DNA of 64,000 bases from Rhodocyclaceae bacterium (GCA_013388985.1 JACAEF010000022.1:62001-126000), one strand, 5' to 3'; numbered from the stretch's first letter, positions 36,583-46,853 are shown. The notes: generated by a model from the sequence alone, not told the origin. Made by a program: numbers and translations.

Positions 36583-38075
36583 AAGCGAAACATTTGCCGG
36601 ATTCACTTCCTCGCGCCTCGATGCTGGAGGAATACCGTATCGAACGCGTGCTGGGCCGGGGCAGCTTCGGGTTCACCTATCTGGCCTATGATCCACAGCT
36701 GAAAAAGCATGTCGCGATCAAGGAATTCTTCCCGGAAGGTCTGGTGACGCGCCAGGGTCAGCGGGTCGTGCTAGCGGACGAGGGAAAACACGCCGTCTAT
36801 CAATTCGGCCGCGACGCGTTCTTGAGCGAGGCAAGGCTTCTCGCCCGCCTGCGTCACCCCAATATCGTCGCCGTGTCGCGTTATTTCTCCGCCAACGAGA
36901 CCGCTTATTACGTCATGGATTACGAGGAGGGCGAAACGCTGGCCGAGCATTTGCGGCGCCGGCGGCAACCCCTGGACGACGCTGGCGTCTGGAACCTCCT
37001 CAGACAACTGCTCTCCGCCCTCCTCAGCCTGCACGAGAAAAAATATCTGCACCGCGACATCAAGCCGGCAAACGTGATGCTGCGCCGTAACGGTTCTGCG
37101 GTATTGATCGACTTCGGCGCCGCACGCATGGAATTCGGCACCGCCGGCAATGTCAGCCATATGGCACTGACGCCAGGCTATGCGCCGCTCGAGCAGTATT
37201 ACGAAGATGCCGAGCAGGGGCCCTGGTCCGATCTGTATGCCTTGGGCGCCACGCTTTATCGCGCCCTGTCGCTCGAACGCCCCCCCGACAGCCTGGCGCG
37301 TCAGCGCGCGCTCGAAAAAGGCTTGAGCGACCCGTTGGTTCCGGCCGCGATCCTGCTGAAAAACAGGTTTTCGCCGAACCTGCTGAGTCTCGTCGACTGG
37401 ATGCTCAAGCTCGACGCGACCCAGCGTCCCCAGTCCGCGCAAAGCGTATTGCAGCGGATCGGCAAAATTTCTCCTGGTGTCGCCCCGGCTCGTACCCGTG
37501 GCTTTTCCTATCAACCACGGAAGCTCTCACGGGATTACAAGATCCTCTTCGTCGGCCCGGTGGGCGCCGGCAAGACGACGGCCGTGTCGGCACTCAGCGA
37601 CACGGGGTGCATCAGCACGGATCAGGCCGCCAGCGACATGACGAAGACGCTGAAAGCGAACACGACCGTCGCCATGGATTACGGCATCATGAATCTCGGC
37701 GAAGGCGAGCGAGTCCATCTCTTCGGCGCACCCGGTCAGGAGCGTTTCGATTTCATGTGGGAAATCCTGCAAAAGGGCGCTCTGGGACTGGTCATCCTGA
37801 TCGACCATTCGCGCCGCGCTCCTCTCGATGATCTCGCCTTTTATCTGGGCCGCTTCTCGGCCCTGTTGAAAAACACGAAGATGGTCGTGGGCATCAATTT
37901 CATGGAGCGGCGTGCCAGCCCCGATCTCGATGATTACGTACGCCTGATCCGCGACAGTGGTCACGCCATTCCGCCCCCCGTCTTCGAAGTGGATGCGCGC
38001 AACCGCAAGGACATGGCGATGCTGATCGAGGCGTTGCTCGTGTCGATCGATCCCAGGGCGGAATATGAAGAATAA
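36579..38075 (+). CDS. Ser/Thr protein kinase fused to a small GTPase domain
   Basis: 498 residues. Residues 15-290 are a Hanks-type kinase: glycine loop LGRGSFGFTY, VAIKEFF lysine, LHRDIKPANVML catalytic loop, DFGAAR, and GYAPLEQY. After a short linker, residues about 315-495 are a small GTPase with G1 GPVGAGKTT and switch-2 FGAPGQERFDFMW; the G4 place reads VGINFMERR, not NKxD. The GTPase half is about 60% like the next gene product. Both halves look intact. Kinase control of a GTPase, or the reverse, in one chain is inferred. Confidence 0.9.
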   Translation: MKAKHLPDSLPRASMLEEYRIERVLGRGSFGFTYLAYDPQLKKHVAIKEFFPEGLVTRQGQRVVLADEGKHAVYQFGRDAFLSEARLLARLRHPNIVAVSRYFSANETAYYVMDYEEGETLAEHLRRRRQPLDDAGVWNLLRQLLSALLSLHEKKYLHRDIKPANVMLRRNGSAVLIDFGAARMEFGTAGNVSHMALTPGYAPLEQYYEDAEQGPWSDLYALGATLYRALSLERPPDSLARQRALEKGLSDPLVPAAILLKNRFSPNLLSLVDWMLKLDATQRPQSAQSVLQRIGKISPGVAPARTRGFSYQPRKLSRDYKILFVGPVGAGKTTAVSALSDTGCISTDQAASDMTKTLKANTTVAMDYGIMNLGEGERVHLFGAPGQERFDFMWEILQKGALGLVILIDHSRRAPLDDLAFYLGRFSALLKNTKMVVGINFMERRASPDLDDYVRLIRDSGHAIPPPVFEVDARNRKDMAMLIEALLVSIDPRAEYEE

Positions 38076-38622
38076 GGGACAGCACAAGGTATTGTTCGTC
38101 GGCCCCGTGGGAGCGGGCAAGACTACGGCCGTATCGGTCCTCAGCGACAAGGAAATCGTCAATACCGACGTCAAGGTCAGCGACATGACGCGCTTTCGCA
38201 AGCCGCAGACGACGGTGGCACTCGATTATGGCGTGGTCACTCTGAAAGACGATCTGCGGGTGCATCTTTATGGCGCGCCCGGCCAGCAGCGCTTCGATTT
38301 CATGTGGGAAATCCTCCAGCAGGGCCTGACGGGGCTCGCCATCCTGGTCGATCATTCGCGCCGCACGCCCTTGGATGACCTCGCCTTTTTCCTCGATTGG
38401 TATCAGGCCCTTCCGCAACAGACTCGCTTGGCGGTCGGGGTCAACTTCCATGGCGATGGTGCTCCGGCGGCTTTCTCCGGCTATCGGGCCATGCTGCAGC
38501 AGCGCGGGCTCGATTCGCCCGTATTGCCCATCGACGCGCGCAATCGCGACGATATGCGCCGCCTCATCCACGCGCTCGTTTTCGAACCAGACCTGCACTC
38601 CAAATGGCCACCTACCGCTTGA
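38065..38622 (+). CDS. Small Ras-like GTPase (COG2229-type)
   Basis: 185 residues. G1 GPVGAGKTT at 13-21, a switch-1 Thr region (QTTVALDYGVV), and switch-2 YGAPGQQRFDF with the Ras-like Gln. At the G4 position the sequence is VGVNFHGDG, so guanine recognition is atypical. The family is related to MglA, which with roadblock protein MglB sets cell polarity in Myxococcus. It overlaps the kinase-GTPase gene by 11 bases and the next gene by 19, indicating tight co-translation. Confidence 0.88.
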   Translation: MKNKGQHKVLFVGPVGAGKTTAVSVLSDKEIVNTDVKVSDMTRFRKPQTTVALDYGVVTLKDDLRVHLYGAPGQQRFDFMWEILQQGLTGLAILVDHSRRTPLDDLAFFLDWYQALPQQTRLAVGVNFHGDGAPAAFSGYRAMLQQRGLDSPVLPIDARNRDDMRRLIHALVFEPDLHSKWPPTA

Positions 38623-39248
38623 ATCTCGACCTCCCACTCTATGTGCATGTCACCCCGGCAGGCGCATACCGGGCCCTGCTCGCCGGTCCCGGCGGAAGGG
38701 ATCTGGCTTCCAAAGTGCTGCAGCGGTTGCTGCAGCTGCCGGAAACTCCGCCACTGGGCGACGAGGTGCTTTCGCTCATCGAGCGCATCGACAACGAACA
38801 GGAAAAACTGGAACTTCTCCACCGTCTTCAGGAGCTGGGCTATCTGACCGGCGAAGAAATCCGTCGCAAGAGCCCGGAACTGAACATGGAGCGTGAGGTA
38901 CCGTTGCTGTTGCAGCGGATTTCATCGCAGGGCAAAGGCGTTCTCGCCGACGCGCAAGGTCTGGTGATCGCCTCGACAGGCTTCGCCCATGAAGCGGTGG
39001 AAGAGCTTGCGGGGCTTGCCGCGACGCTCGTTGCCATGCAGCAGCGCTTCGGGCCGTTGCTCAACGACAACCTACGCCTCGAACGTGGCGGCTGGGGGGT
39101 CGTGGATGCCTCGGCCAATGGCATGCTCGGCTTCTGGCCGCTGCATGTGGGTCATCAGATCATCACGATGGTCGTTGCCGGTCAGCCGAACTTCAACGTG
39201 TCCGGATTTCTCGATCTCGCCTGGTGGTTGATGCGGCGTTACGGGTGA
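38604..39248 (+). CDS. Protein with C-terminal roadblock-like domain
   Basis: 214 residues. An N-terminal helical region (residues 1-85) with LGDEVLSLIERIDNEQEKLE and LLHRLQELGYL is followed by a region resembling roadblock/LC7 (GKGVLADAQGLVIASTGFAH, then EELAGLAATLVAMQQRF). It may be the GTPase-activating or docking partner of the GTPase it overlaps. It is less clear a roadblock than the next gene. Confidence 0.6.
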   Translation: MATYRLNLDLPLYVHVTPAGAYRALLAGPGGRDLASKVLQRLLQLPETPPLGDEVLSLIERIDNEQEKLELLHRLQELGYLTGEEIRRKSPELNMEREVPLLLQRISSQGKGVLADAQGLVIASTGFAHEAVEELAGLAATLVAMQQRFGPLLNDNLRLERGGWGVVDASANGMLGFWPLHVGHQIITMVVAGQPNFNVSGFLDLAWWLMRRYG

Positions 39249-39281
39249 ACCTTCTTTTCTTTTTTTCGACGAGGGATAGCT

Positions 39282-39644
39282 ATGCGTGAGGAAATGTTGC
39301 GTGCAGTGCTCAGTGATCTGAATGGCAGCTCGGCCGACATCATCGGGTCGGCGGTCGTATCCACGGATGGCCTGATGATCGCCAGTCTGTTGCCGTCCAA
39401 CCTCGACGAGGACCGTGTCGGCGCGATGAATGCCGCAATGCTGACTCTGGGCGACCGCAGCGCCTCCGAGCTCGGTTGCGGCGCGCTCGAACAGGTCATG
39501 GTCAAGGGCAAGGATGGCTACATCCTGATGATCCATGCCGGCGAGGATGCCGTACTTTCGGTGGTCGCACGCGCCGGTGCAAAACTTGGTCTGATCTTCC
39601 TCGACGCCCGCCGCGCCGCCGAAAACATCGCCAAGCTGTTATGA
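39282..39644 (+). CDS. Roadblock/LC7 domain protein (MglB-like)
   Basis: 120 residues, a single roadblock domain: AVVSTDGLMIASLLP, ASELGCGALEQVMVKGKDGYI and AVLSVVARAGAKLGLIFLDAR. Such proteins form dimers that act on small GTPases as activating or exchange partners. Position after the GTPase genes supports that role. ATG 39282 has an AGGGATAG-like ribosome site. Confidence 0.88.
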   Translation: MREEMLRAVLSDLNGSSADIIGSAVVSTDGLMIASLLPSNLDEDRVGAMNAAMLTLGDRSASELGCGALEQVMVKGKDGYILMIHAGEDAVLSVVARAGAKLGLIFLDARRAAENIAKLL

Positions 39645-39669
39645 CCCATGGTCTTCCGGAGTCTCCGTC

Positions 39670-40170
39670 ATGAGAGATATGATGCCTGATGACGTGGGCG
39701 GCCTGCCTTACGCAGAACATGAACTCGTTTATTACGACGGCTTCCGTCGCCGCGTGCTCGTGACGCAACGCGAGGAACCCTTTCCCGAGGGAAAGCTGAT
39801 CGTCTCACGAACCGATCCGACGGGCGTGATCACCCACGCCAACCAGTCTTTCGTCGACATGTCGGGCTACAGCGCTGAGGAGCTGATCGGCGAGCAGCAC
39901 TACATCCTGCGTCACCCCGACATGCCCAAGGCCGGCTTCAAGGATCTATGGGACACGATCACACAAGGCCGCAAATGGCATGGTTACGTCAAGAACCTGC
40001 GCAAGGACGGCGCCTTCTACTGGGTGTATGCCACTGTCGTGCCCAATGTCCGCGATGGCAAGATCGTCGGCTATACGTCGGTGAGGCGCAAGCCATCACG
40101 CCGCAAAGTGCAGGAAGCGGCCGCACTCTATGCGCGCCTGCTGGCCGAGGAACGGGGTAGTGTGACATGA
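39670..40170 (+). CDS. Aer-type PAS domain protein (stand-alone)
   Basis: 166 residues with one PAS domain of aerotaxis type: GVITHANQSFVDMSGYSAEE, LRHPDMPKAGFKDLWDTI, and DGAFYWVYATVVP. In Aer this domain binds FAD and senses redox. No membrane or signalling domain follows. It is about 50% like the PAS protein at 54357-54887 that sits beside a chemoreceptor. The stop overlaps the next ATG (ATGA). Confidence 0.88.
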   Translation: MRDMMPDDVGGLPYAEHELVYYDGFRRRVLVTQREEPFPEGKLIVSRTDPTGVITHANQSFVDMSGYSAEELIGEQHYILRHPDMPKAGFKDLWDTITQGRKWHGYVKNLRKDGAFYWVYATVVPNVRDGKIVGYTSVRRKPSRRKVQEAAALYARLLAEERGSVT

Positions 40171-40931
40171 CGAACGCAAACGAGCGGGCGCTGCAGATAA
40201 CCGTCAGCCCGGATATCAACATCAAATACCTGCCCGGCTGGTTCACATTCAATGTCTGGCTGCAGAAACGGCTCGGCCAACGCTGTCATTTTCGCGTCTT
40301 CGAAGATTTCACCGCCTGTCGGCAGGCCTTGTCGCGGGATGAAATCGACTTGATCTACGCGAACCCGTACGATGCCGCCCTGCTGCTGCGCGAAAAAGGC
40401 TTTCTGCCGGTGGCTCGGCCCCTCAGCCAATCCGACGAGGCGGTGCTCGCAGTCAGTGCCGAATCCCCGCATCAGCGCATCGAGGACTTGCCTGCCGGAA
40501 TCAAGGTGGCCTCCGCCGGTGACCCCGAGATCGACATGATCTGCCGCATCATGCTCGAACCTGCCGACCTGACGATCACGCCCGAGCAGATGGTGTCATG
40601 CGACAACTATGTGCTGGTGGCCAAATCGGTCCTCAACGGCAAGGCGGATGTCGGTTTCTTCAACGCTCGCGCCTATGACGATCTCTCCGCGATGGTGCGA
40701 AAGCAACTGCGGGTGCTGCTGCGCAGCCAAATCCATGTGCTGCATCACTTGCTGTTGTGCTCCCCTCGCCAGAGGGAACTGGCCGGCCGCATCCAGTCCT
40801 TGCTGGTGGCGCAAAACGACGACAGCGATAAGCAAAAGCTTCTGGCCGAGATCGGCCTGACGGGGTGGCAACCGTTGGATCGTGAAGAAGCCGAGTTCAT
40901 GATCGACATGATGGACACCTTGAGCGACTGA
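40167..40931 (+). CDS. PhnD/SsuA-like substrate-binding domain without a signal peptide
   Basis: 254 residues of periplasmic-binding-protein fold: LPGWFTFNVWLQKRLG, then the phosphonate-binding-like DEIDLIYANPYDAALLLREK, IKVASAGDPEI and KADVGFFNARAYDDL. The first residues (MTNANERALQITVSPDINIK) contain no export signal, so the protein is probably cytoplasmic and may sense a soluble ligand or protein for the operon rather than feed a transporter. It is the last gene of the operon. Confidence 0.8.
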   Translation: MTNANERALQITVSPDINIKYLPGWFTFNVWLQKRLGQRCHFRVFEDFTACRQALSRDEIDLIYANPYDAALLLREKGFLPVARPLSQSDEAVLAVSAESPHQRIEDLPAGIKVASAGDPEIDMICRIMLEPADLTITPEQMVSCDNYVLVAKSVLNGKADVGFFNARAYDDLSAMVRKQLRVLLRSQIHVLHHLLLCSPRQRELAGRIQSLLVAQNDDSDKQKLLAEIGLTGWQPLDREEAEFMIDMMDTLSD

Positions 40932-40971
40932 AGCCGCCACGACGCGGCTCGGTCCAGAAGACAGCGCATGC

Positions 40972-41005
40972 CCGCGTAACGCCGAAGTCATCCGGCGTTA
41001 CGCGG
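40972..41005. terminator. Perfect hairpin after the signalling operon
   Basis: 13-bp perfect stem CCGCGTAACGCCG/CGGCGTTACGCGG with an 8-base loop, 40 bp behind the last gene. No T-run follows, so it may be a factor-dependent terminator or an operator for the following bkd operon. Confidence 0.5.
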
Positions 41006-41071
41006 ACGTCGTTCCGCGAAGCATTGCATCGTTTTGACGCGCAGGGGCTAATTGCGCGATACTTCGCATAA

Positions 41072-42421
<1,350 letters not shown>

Positions 42422-42423
42422 TC

Positions 42424-43437
42424 ATGGCGACGATGTCGATGATCCAGGCCCTGCGCTCGGCGATGGACGTGATGCTCGAGCGTGATGAGAACGTCGTGAT
42501 CTTTGGCGAGGATGTCGGTTATTTCGGCGGCGTGTTCCGCTGCACCGAGGGGCTGCAGCAAAAGTATGGTAAGTCGCGCGTGTTCGACGCGCCGATCTCG
42601 GAGAGCGGCATCGTCGGCGCCGCGATCGGCATGGGCGCCTATGGGCTGCGCCCGGTGGTCGAGATCCAGTTCGCCGACTACGTCTATCCGGCGATCGACC
42701 AGATCGTCTCGGAAGCGGCGCGCCTGCGCTACCGCTCGGCCGGCGAGTTCATCGCCCCATTGACGATCCGCATGCCCTGCGGCGGCGGCATCTACGGCGG
42801 CCAGACGCACAGCCAGAGTCCCGAGGCGTTCTTCACGCACGTCTGCGGCCTGCGCACCGTGATGCCATCGAACCCGTATGACGCGAAGGGCCTGTTGATC
42901 GCATCGATCGAATGCAACGATCCGGTGATCTTCCTCGAGCCGAAACGCCTCTACAACGGCCCGTTCGATGGCCATCACGACCGGCCGGTCACGCCCTGGT
43001 CGAAGCATCCGAAGGGCGAGGTGCCCGAGGGCCACTACACCGTGCCGCTCGATTCGGCCGCCGTCCATCGCCCGGGCACGCAGCTCACGGCGCTGACCTA
43101 CGGCACGATGGTGCATGTCGCCGAATGCGCGGCCATTGAGAGCGGCATCGACGCCGAGATCATCGATCTACGCAGCCTCTGGCCGCTCGACCTCGACACC
43201 GTCGTCGCCTCGGTGAAGAAGACCGGCCGCTGCGTCGTCGTCCATGAGGCGACGCGCACCAGCGGCTTCGGCGCCGAGCTCGCCGCACTGGTGCAGGAAC
43301 ACTGCTTCTACCACCTCGAAGCGCCGATCGTGCGCGTCACCGGCTGGGACACGCCCTACCCGCACGCGCAGGAGTGGGATTACTTCCCGGGGCCGCAACG
43401 GGTCGCCGAGGGTTTCAGGCGCGCGCTGGAGGGCTGA
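42424..43437 (+). CDS. bkdA2: Branched-chain 2-oxoacid dehydrogenase E1 beta
   Basis: 337 residues, nearly collinear with Pseudomonas BkdA2 (SMIQALRSAMDVMLERDENV, GEDVGYFGGVFRCTEGLQ, RVFDAPISESGIVGAAIG). It forms the E1 heterotetramer with the previous product. Two bp separate the stop of bkdA1 from this ATG. Confidence 0.97.
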   Translation: MATMSMIQALRSAMDVMLERDENVVIFGEDVGYFGGVFRCTEGLQQKYGKSRVFDAPISESGIVGAAIGMGAYGLRPVVEIQFADYVYPAIDQIVSEAARLRYRSAGEFIAPLTIRMPCGGGIYGGQTHSQSPEAFFTHVCGLRTVMPSNPYDAKGLLIASIECNDPVIFLEPKRLYNGPFDGHHDRPVTPWSKHPKGEVPEGHYTVPLDSAAVHRPGTQLTALTYGTMVHVAECAAIESGIDAEIIDLRSLWPLDLDTVVASVKKTGRCVVVHEATRTSGFGAELAALVQEHCFYHLEAPIVRVTGWDTPYPHAQEWDYFPGPQRVAEGFRRALEG

Positions 43438-43441
43438 GGAC

Positions 43442-44731
43442 ATGGGCATTTACGTGATCAAGATGCCGGACATCGGCGAAGGCATCGCCGAAGTCGAACT
43501 CGCGGCATGGAACGTCAAGGTCGGCGACATGGTGGTCGAGGACCAGCCGCTCGCCGACGTGATGACCGACAAGGCCACCGTCGAAATTCCCTCGCCGGTG
43601 GCGGGCAAGGTGATCGCACTCGGCGGCAAGGCGGGCGACGTGATGCAGGTCGGCACGGAGCTGATCCGCCTCGAAGTCGCGGGCGAAGGCAATCTCAAGG
43701 AGGGCGCCGCCGCGCCCGCGCCGGCAGCGCCGCCCGAGCCGAAACCCGTTCCCGCTGCGCCACCCAAGCCCGCGGCTACCGAACTCCCGCCTCCTCCGCC
43801 GCAAAAGTCGGCGCTGGTGGGACGGCACATTCCCACACCTGCACCGGCTCGGCAGCCCGGCGAGAAGCCGCTGGCCTCGCCTGCCGTGCGTCGCTACGCG
43901 TGGGATCGCGGCATCGATCTCAGATTCGTCCAGGGCTCCGGCCCGGCCGGGCGCATCCTGCGCGAGGACATCGACGCCTACATTGCCGGCCGCCAGGGCG
44001 CGGCCACCCCCGCCCCGCAGCGCGCGCGCATCGACTGGGAGGAGACGATCCCGGTCATCGGCCTGCGCCGCAAGATCGCGCAGAAGATGCGCGAAGCCAA
44101 GCAGCACATCCCGCACTTCGCCTATGTCGAGGAAATCGACATGACCGACTGCGAGGCGCTGCGCCAGCAACTCAATGCCAACTATGCGGAGTCGCGCGGC
44201 AAACTCACGCTGCTGCCTTTTCTAATCCGCGCCATCGTGCTGGCGGTGCGCGAATTCCCGCAGGTCAATGCGCGCTTTGATGACGAGGCCGATGTCGTCA
44301 CGCGCTATGGCGCGGTGCACTTAGGCATCGCCACGCAGACCGAGGGCGGGCTCATGGTGCCGGTGCTGCGCCATGCCGAGGCGCTCGATTTCTGGCAGAT
44401 GGCTGCCGAGATCGCGCGCCTGGCCGACGCTGCGCGCACCGGCAAGGCCACGCGCGAGGAGCTCACCGGCTCGACGATCACGCTCACCAGCCTCGGCGCC
44501 TTGGGCGGCATCGTCTCGACGCCGGTGATCAACTGGCCCGAGGTCGCCATCGTCGGCGTCAACCGCATGGTCGAGCGGCCGGTGATCAAAAACGGCCAGA
44601 TCGTCCCCCGCCAGATGATGAACCTCTCCTCGTCCTTCGATCATCGCGTCGTCGATGGCATGGACGCGGCGCGCTTCATCCAGCGCGTGCGCGGCTATCT
44701 CGAAGCCCCCGCCTCTTTGCTCGTGGAGTAA
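43442..44731 (+). CDS. bkdB: Branched-chain 2-oxoacid dehydrogenase E2 (lipoamide acyltransferase)
   Basis: 429 residues: lipoyl domain (residues 1-80, DVMTDKATVEIPSP with the lipoyl Lys), Pro/Ala linker, peripheral subunit-binding domain (ASPAVRRYAWDRGIDL), second linker, and catalytic domain ending in SSFDHRVVDGMDAA with the HRxxDG motif. The first linker carries an R1 copy read as QKSALVGRHIP. The lipoyl group would be supplied by lipA/lipB at the window start. Confidence 0.96.
   Translation: MGIYVIKMPDIGEGIAEVELAAWNVKVGDMVVEDQPLADVMTDKATVEIPSPVAGKVIALGGKAGDVMQVGTELIRLEVAGEGNLKEGAAAPAPAAPPEPKPVPAAPPKPAATELPPPPPQKSALVGRHIPTPAPARQPGEKPLASPAVRRYAWDRGIDLRFVQGSGPAGRILREDIDAYIAGRQGAATPAPQRARIDWEETIPVIGLRRKIAQKMREAKQHIPHFAYVEEIDMTDCEALRQQLNANYAESRGKLTLLPFLIRAIVLAVREFPQVNARFDDEADVVTRYGAVHLGIATQTEGGLMVPVLRHAEALDFWQMAAEIARLADAARTGKATREELTGSTITLTSLGALGGIVSTPVINWPEVAIVGVNRMVERPVIKNGQIVPRQMMNLSSSFDHRVVDGMDAARFIQRVRGYLEAPASLLVE
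43803..43828 (+). repeat. R1 copy inside bkdB
   Basis: 26-bp R1 with one mismatch, in the inter-domain linker, read as KSALVGRH. Confidence 0.85.
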
Positions 44732-44734
44732 GCC

Positions 44735-46135
44735 ATGCTGACCGAATCGACGACCCTGCTCATCCTCGGCGGCGGCCCCGGCGGCTATGTCGCCGCGATC
44801 CGCGCCGCGCAACTGGGCATCGCCACCGTGCTGATCGAGGGCGAAAGCTTGGGCGGCACCTGCCTCAACGTCGGCTGCATCCCCTCGAAGGCGCTGATCC
44901 ACGTCGCCGACGAGTTCGACAAGACGCGTCACTTTGCCGCCAACTCGCCACTCGGCATCTCGGTGCAGTCGCCAGTCATCGACATCGCCAAAACCGTGCA
45001 ATGGAAGGACGGCGTCGTGGCGAAGCTCACGAGCGGCGTCGCGCTGCTGCTGAAAAAAGCCGGCGCACGCGTCATCAAGGGCTTCGCGCGCATCGTCGAC
45101 GGCAAGACGGTCGAAGTGAAGCCCGCCGATGGCGGCGACCCGTGGCGCATCCACTGCGAGCACCTCTTGCTCGCGACCGGCTCGGTGGCGACGGCGCTAC
45201 CCAATCTGCCTTTCGGCGGCAACGTCATCTCCTCGACCGAGGCGCTCTCGCCGGCCACGCTGCCGAAACGGCTGGTCGTCGTCGGCGCCGGCTACATCGG
45301 CCTCGAACTGGGCATCGTCTATCGCAAGCTCGGCGTCGAAGTCGCCATCGTCGAAGCGCAGCCGCGCCTCCTGCCCGCCTACGACGAAGAGCTCACCAAA
45401 CCGGTCGCCGCGTCGCTGCGTCAGCTTGGCATCGAGGCGCACACCGGCTGCACGGTGCGTGGCCTCAATGCCGCCGGCAACGCGGTGCGCATCCGCAACC
45501 TCGCCGGCGAGGAACGCGAACTGCCCGCCGACCGCGTGCTGGTCGCCGTTGGTCGCAAGCCGCGCACGGAAGGCTGGGGACTCGAAACCCTGGGCCTGAC
45601 GATGAACGGCAATGCCGTGCAGATCGACAGCCAGTGCCGCACTTCGATGCGCAACGTCTGGGCGATCGGCGATCTCACCGGCGAGCCGATGCTCGCCCAC
45701 CGCGCGATGGCGCAGGGCGAAATGGTCGCCGAACTCATCGCCGGCAAGCGGCGCGAATTCGTGCCGGCCGCCATCCCGGCGGTCTGCTACACCGACCCCG
45801 AAATCGTCGTCGTCGGCCTCTCGCCCCACGAGGCGGAAGCGGCCGGCCTCGACATCATTCACGCCCACTTCCCCTTCGCCGCCAACGGCCGGTCGCTCAC
45901 GCTCGAGTCGTCGAGCGGCTTCGTGCGCGTCGTCGCGCGGCGCGACAACCACCTGATCCTCGGCTGGCAAGCCGTCGGGCGTGGGGTCGCCGAGCTCGCG
46001 GCGGCCTTCGCGCAATCGCTCGAGATGGGTGCCTGCCTCGAAGACGTCGCCCACACGATCCACGCGCACCCGACCTTGGGCGAAGCGGTGCAAGAGACGG
46101 CGCTAAGGGCGCTCGGGCAGGCGATCCATGTTTGA
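44735..46135 (+). CDS. lpdA: Dihydrolipoyl dehydrogenase (E3)
   Basis: 466 residues of the flavoprotein disulfide reductase family: [19 protein letters not shown] (FAD), [15 protein letters not shown] (redox disulfide), [13 protein letters not shown] (NAD) and the C-terminal [10 protein letters not shown] (His-Glu). It reoxidises the lipoyl arm of E2. The TGA is the first part of an R1 copy that follows directly. Confidence 0.97.
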   Translation: MLTESTTLLILGGGPGGYVAAIRAAQLGIATVLIEGESLGGTCLNVGCIPSKALIHVADEFDKTRHFAANSPLGISVQSPVIDIAKTVQWKDGVVAKLTSGVALLLKKAGARVIKGFARIVDGKTVEVKPADGGDPWRIHCEHLLLATGSVATALPNLPFGGNVISSTEALSPATLPKRLVVVGAGYIGLELGIVYRKLGVEVAIVEAQPRLLPAYDEELTKPVAASLRQLGIEAHTGCTVRGLNAAGNAVRIRNLAGEERELPADRVLVAVGRKPRTEGWGLETLGLTMNGNAVQIDSQCRTSMRNVWAIGDLTGEPMLAHRAMAQGEMVAELIAGKRREFVPAAIPAVCYTDPEIVVVGLSPHEAEAAGLDIIHAHFPFAANGRSLTLESSSGFVRVVARRDNHLILGWQAVGRGVAELAAAFAQSLEMGACLEDVAHTIHAHPTLGEAVQETALRALGQAIHV

Positions 46136-46159
46136 AAATCGGCGCTGGCGGGACGGCAT
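46134..46159 (+). repeat. R1 copy behind lpdA
   Basis: 26-bp R1 with three mismatches, overlapping the lpdA stop. The TA operator palindrome follows 7 bp later. Confidence 0.85.
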
Positions 46160-46166
46160 GACGCCA

Positions 46167-46182
46167 TAGCACAGCTGTGCTA
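46167..46182. promoter_or_regulatory. Operator palindrome of the RHH/ParE module
   Basis: Perfect 16-bp palindrome TAGCACAGCTGTGCTA, 43 bp before the antitoxin ATG and next to a TACAGT-like -10. A probable autoregulatory site for the antitoxin. Confidence 0.65.
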
Positions 46183-46224
46183 CAGTAATGGCAATTTTCT
46201 CGCACTTTCACTTCGAGGCTTGCC

Positions 46225-46509
46225 ATGCCTACCACCACCATCCGCCTTTCTGAAGAGCTCAAAGCCCGCGTCGCGGCTGCGGCCCGACGCGCGGGCACCA
46301 CGCCGCATGGCTTCATCCTCGATGCCGTCGCGGAAAAGACGGCACGCGAAGAGCAGCGTGCCGCGTTCGACGCCCTCGCCGAAGCGCGCTATGCCGAAAT
46401 CATCGCCAGCGGCAAGACGCTTTCCTGGCACGAAATGCGCGGCTATCTCGAGGAAAGGCTGGCTGGCAAGCCGGCGCGACGCCCTACAGCACGGAAGTTG
46501 GCGCGCTGA
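46225..46509 (+). CDS. Ribbon-helix-helix antitoxin (ParD/CopG type)
   Basis: 94 residues. The N-terminus MPTTTIRLSEELKARVAAAA is a ribbon-helix-helix domain; the C-terminal part is a charged toxin-binding tail. The ParE-like toxin starts 2 bp after its stop. Autoregulation through the palindrome at 46167-46182 is likely. Confidence 0.88.
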   Translation: MPTTTIRLSEELKARVAAAARRAGTTPHGFILDAVAEKTAREEQRAAFDALAEARYAEIIASGKTLSWHEMRGYLEERLAGKPARRPTARKLAR

Positions 46510-46511
46510 GG

Positions 46512-46811
46512 ATGGCGCGCATCGAGCTCGCACCGGAAGTTGCCGACGACTTCGAGCGCATCCTCGAACATCTGGCCCGATACGAAGTCCGCCAGCCGGC
46601 GCAGCGCCTCCACGAGATCATCGCCGCCATCGATGTGCTGGAAACGAACCCGCTGATCGGTCGCCCCGTCGAGAATGGCAAGCGCGAGCTCGTCATTGGC
46701 CGACGCAGCCATGGCTATCTCGCTCTGTATCGTTACATCGCGGAAATCGACACCGTTTTCGTATTGGCGATCCGCAGCCAACGCGAAGCGGGTTACGCCA
46801 GAATGGATTAG
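46512..46811 (+). CDS. ParE/RelE-family toxin
   Basis: 99 residues. The family pattern is visible: LAPEVADDFERILEHLARYE, a middle PLIGRPVENGKRELVIG and the beta strands YLALYRYIAEIDTVFVLAIRSQREAGY. Whether it is a gyrase-directed ParE or a RelE RNase is not decided. The frame is intact. Confidence 0.88.
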   Translation: MARIELAPEVADDFERILEHLARYEVRQPAQRLHEIIAAIDVLETNPLIGRPVENGKRELVIGRRSHGYLALYRYIAEIDTVFVLAIRSQREAGYARMD

Positions 46812-46853
46812 TCGCCCACCGCGCCGAACTACATGACATCAGAGGAGGACATC

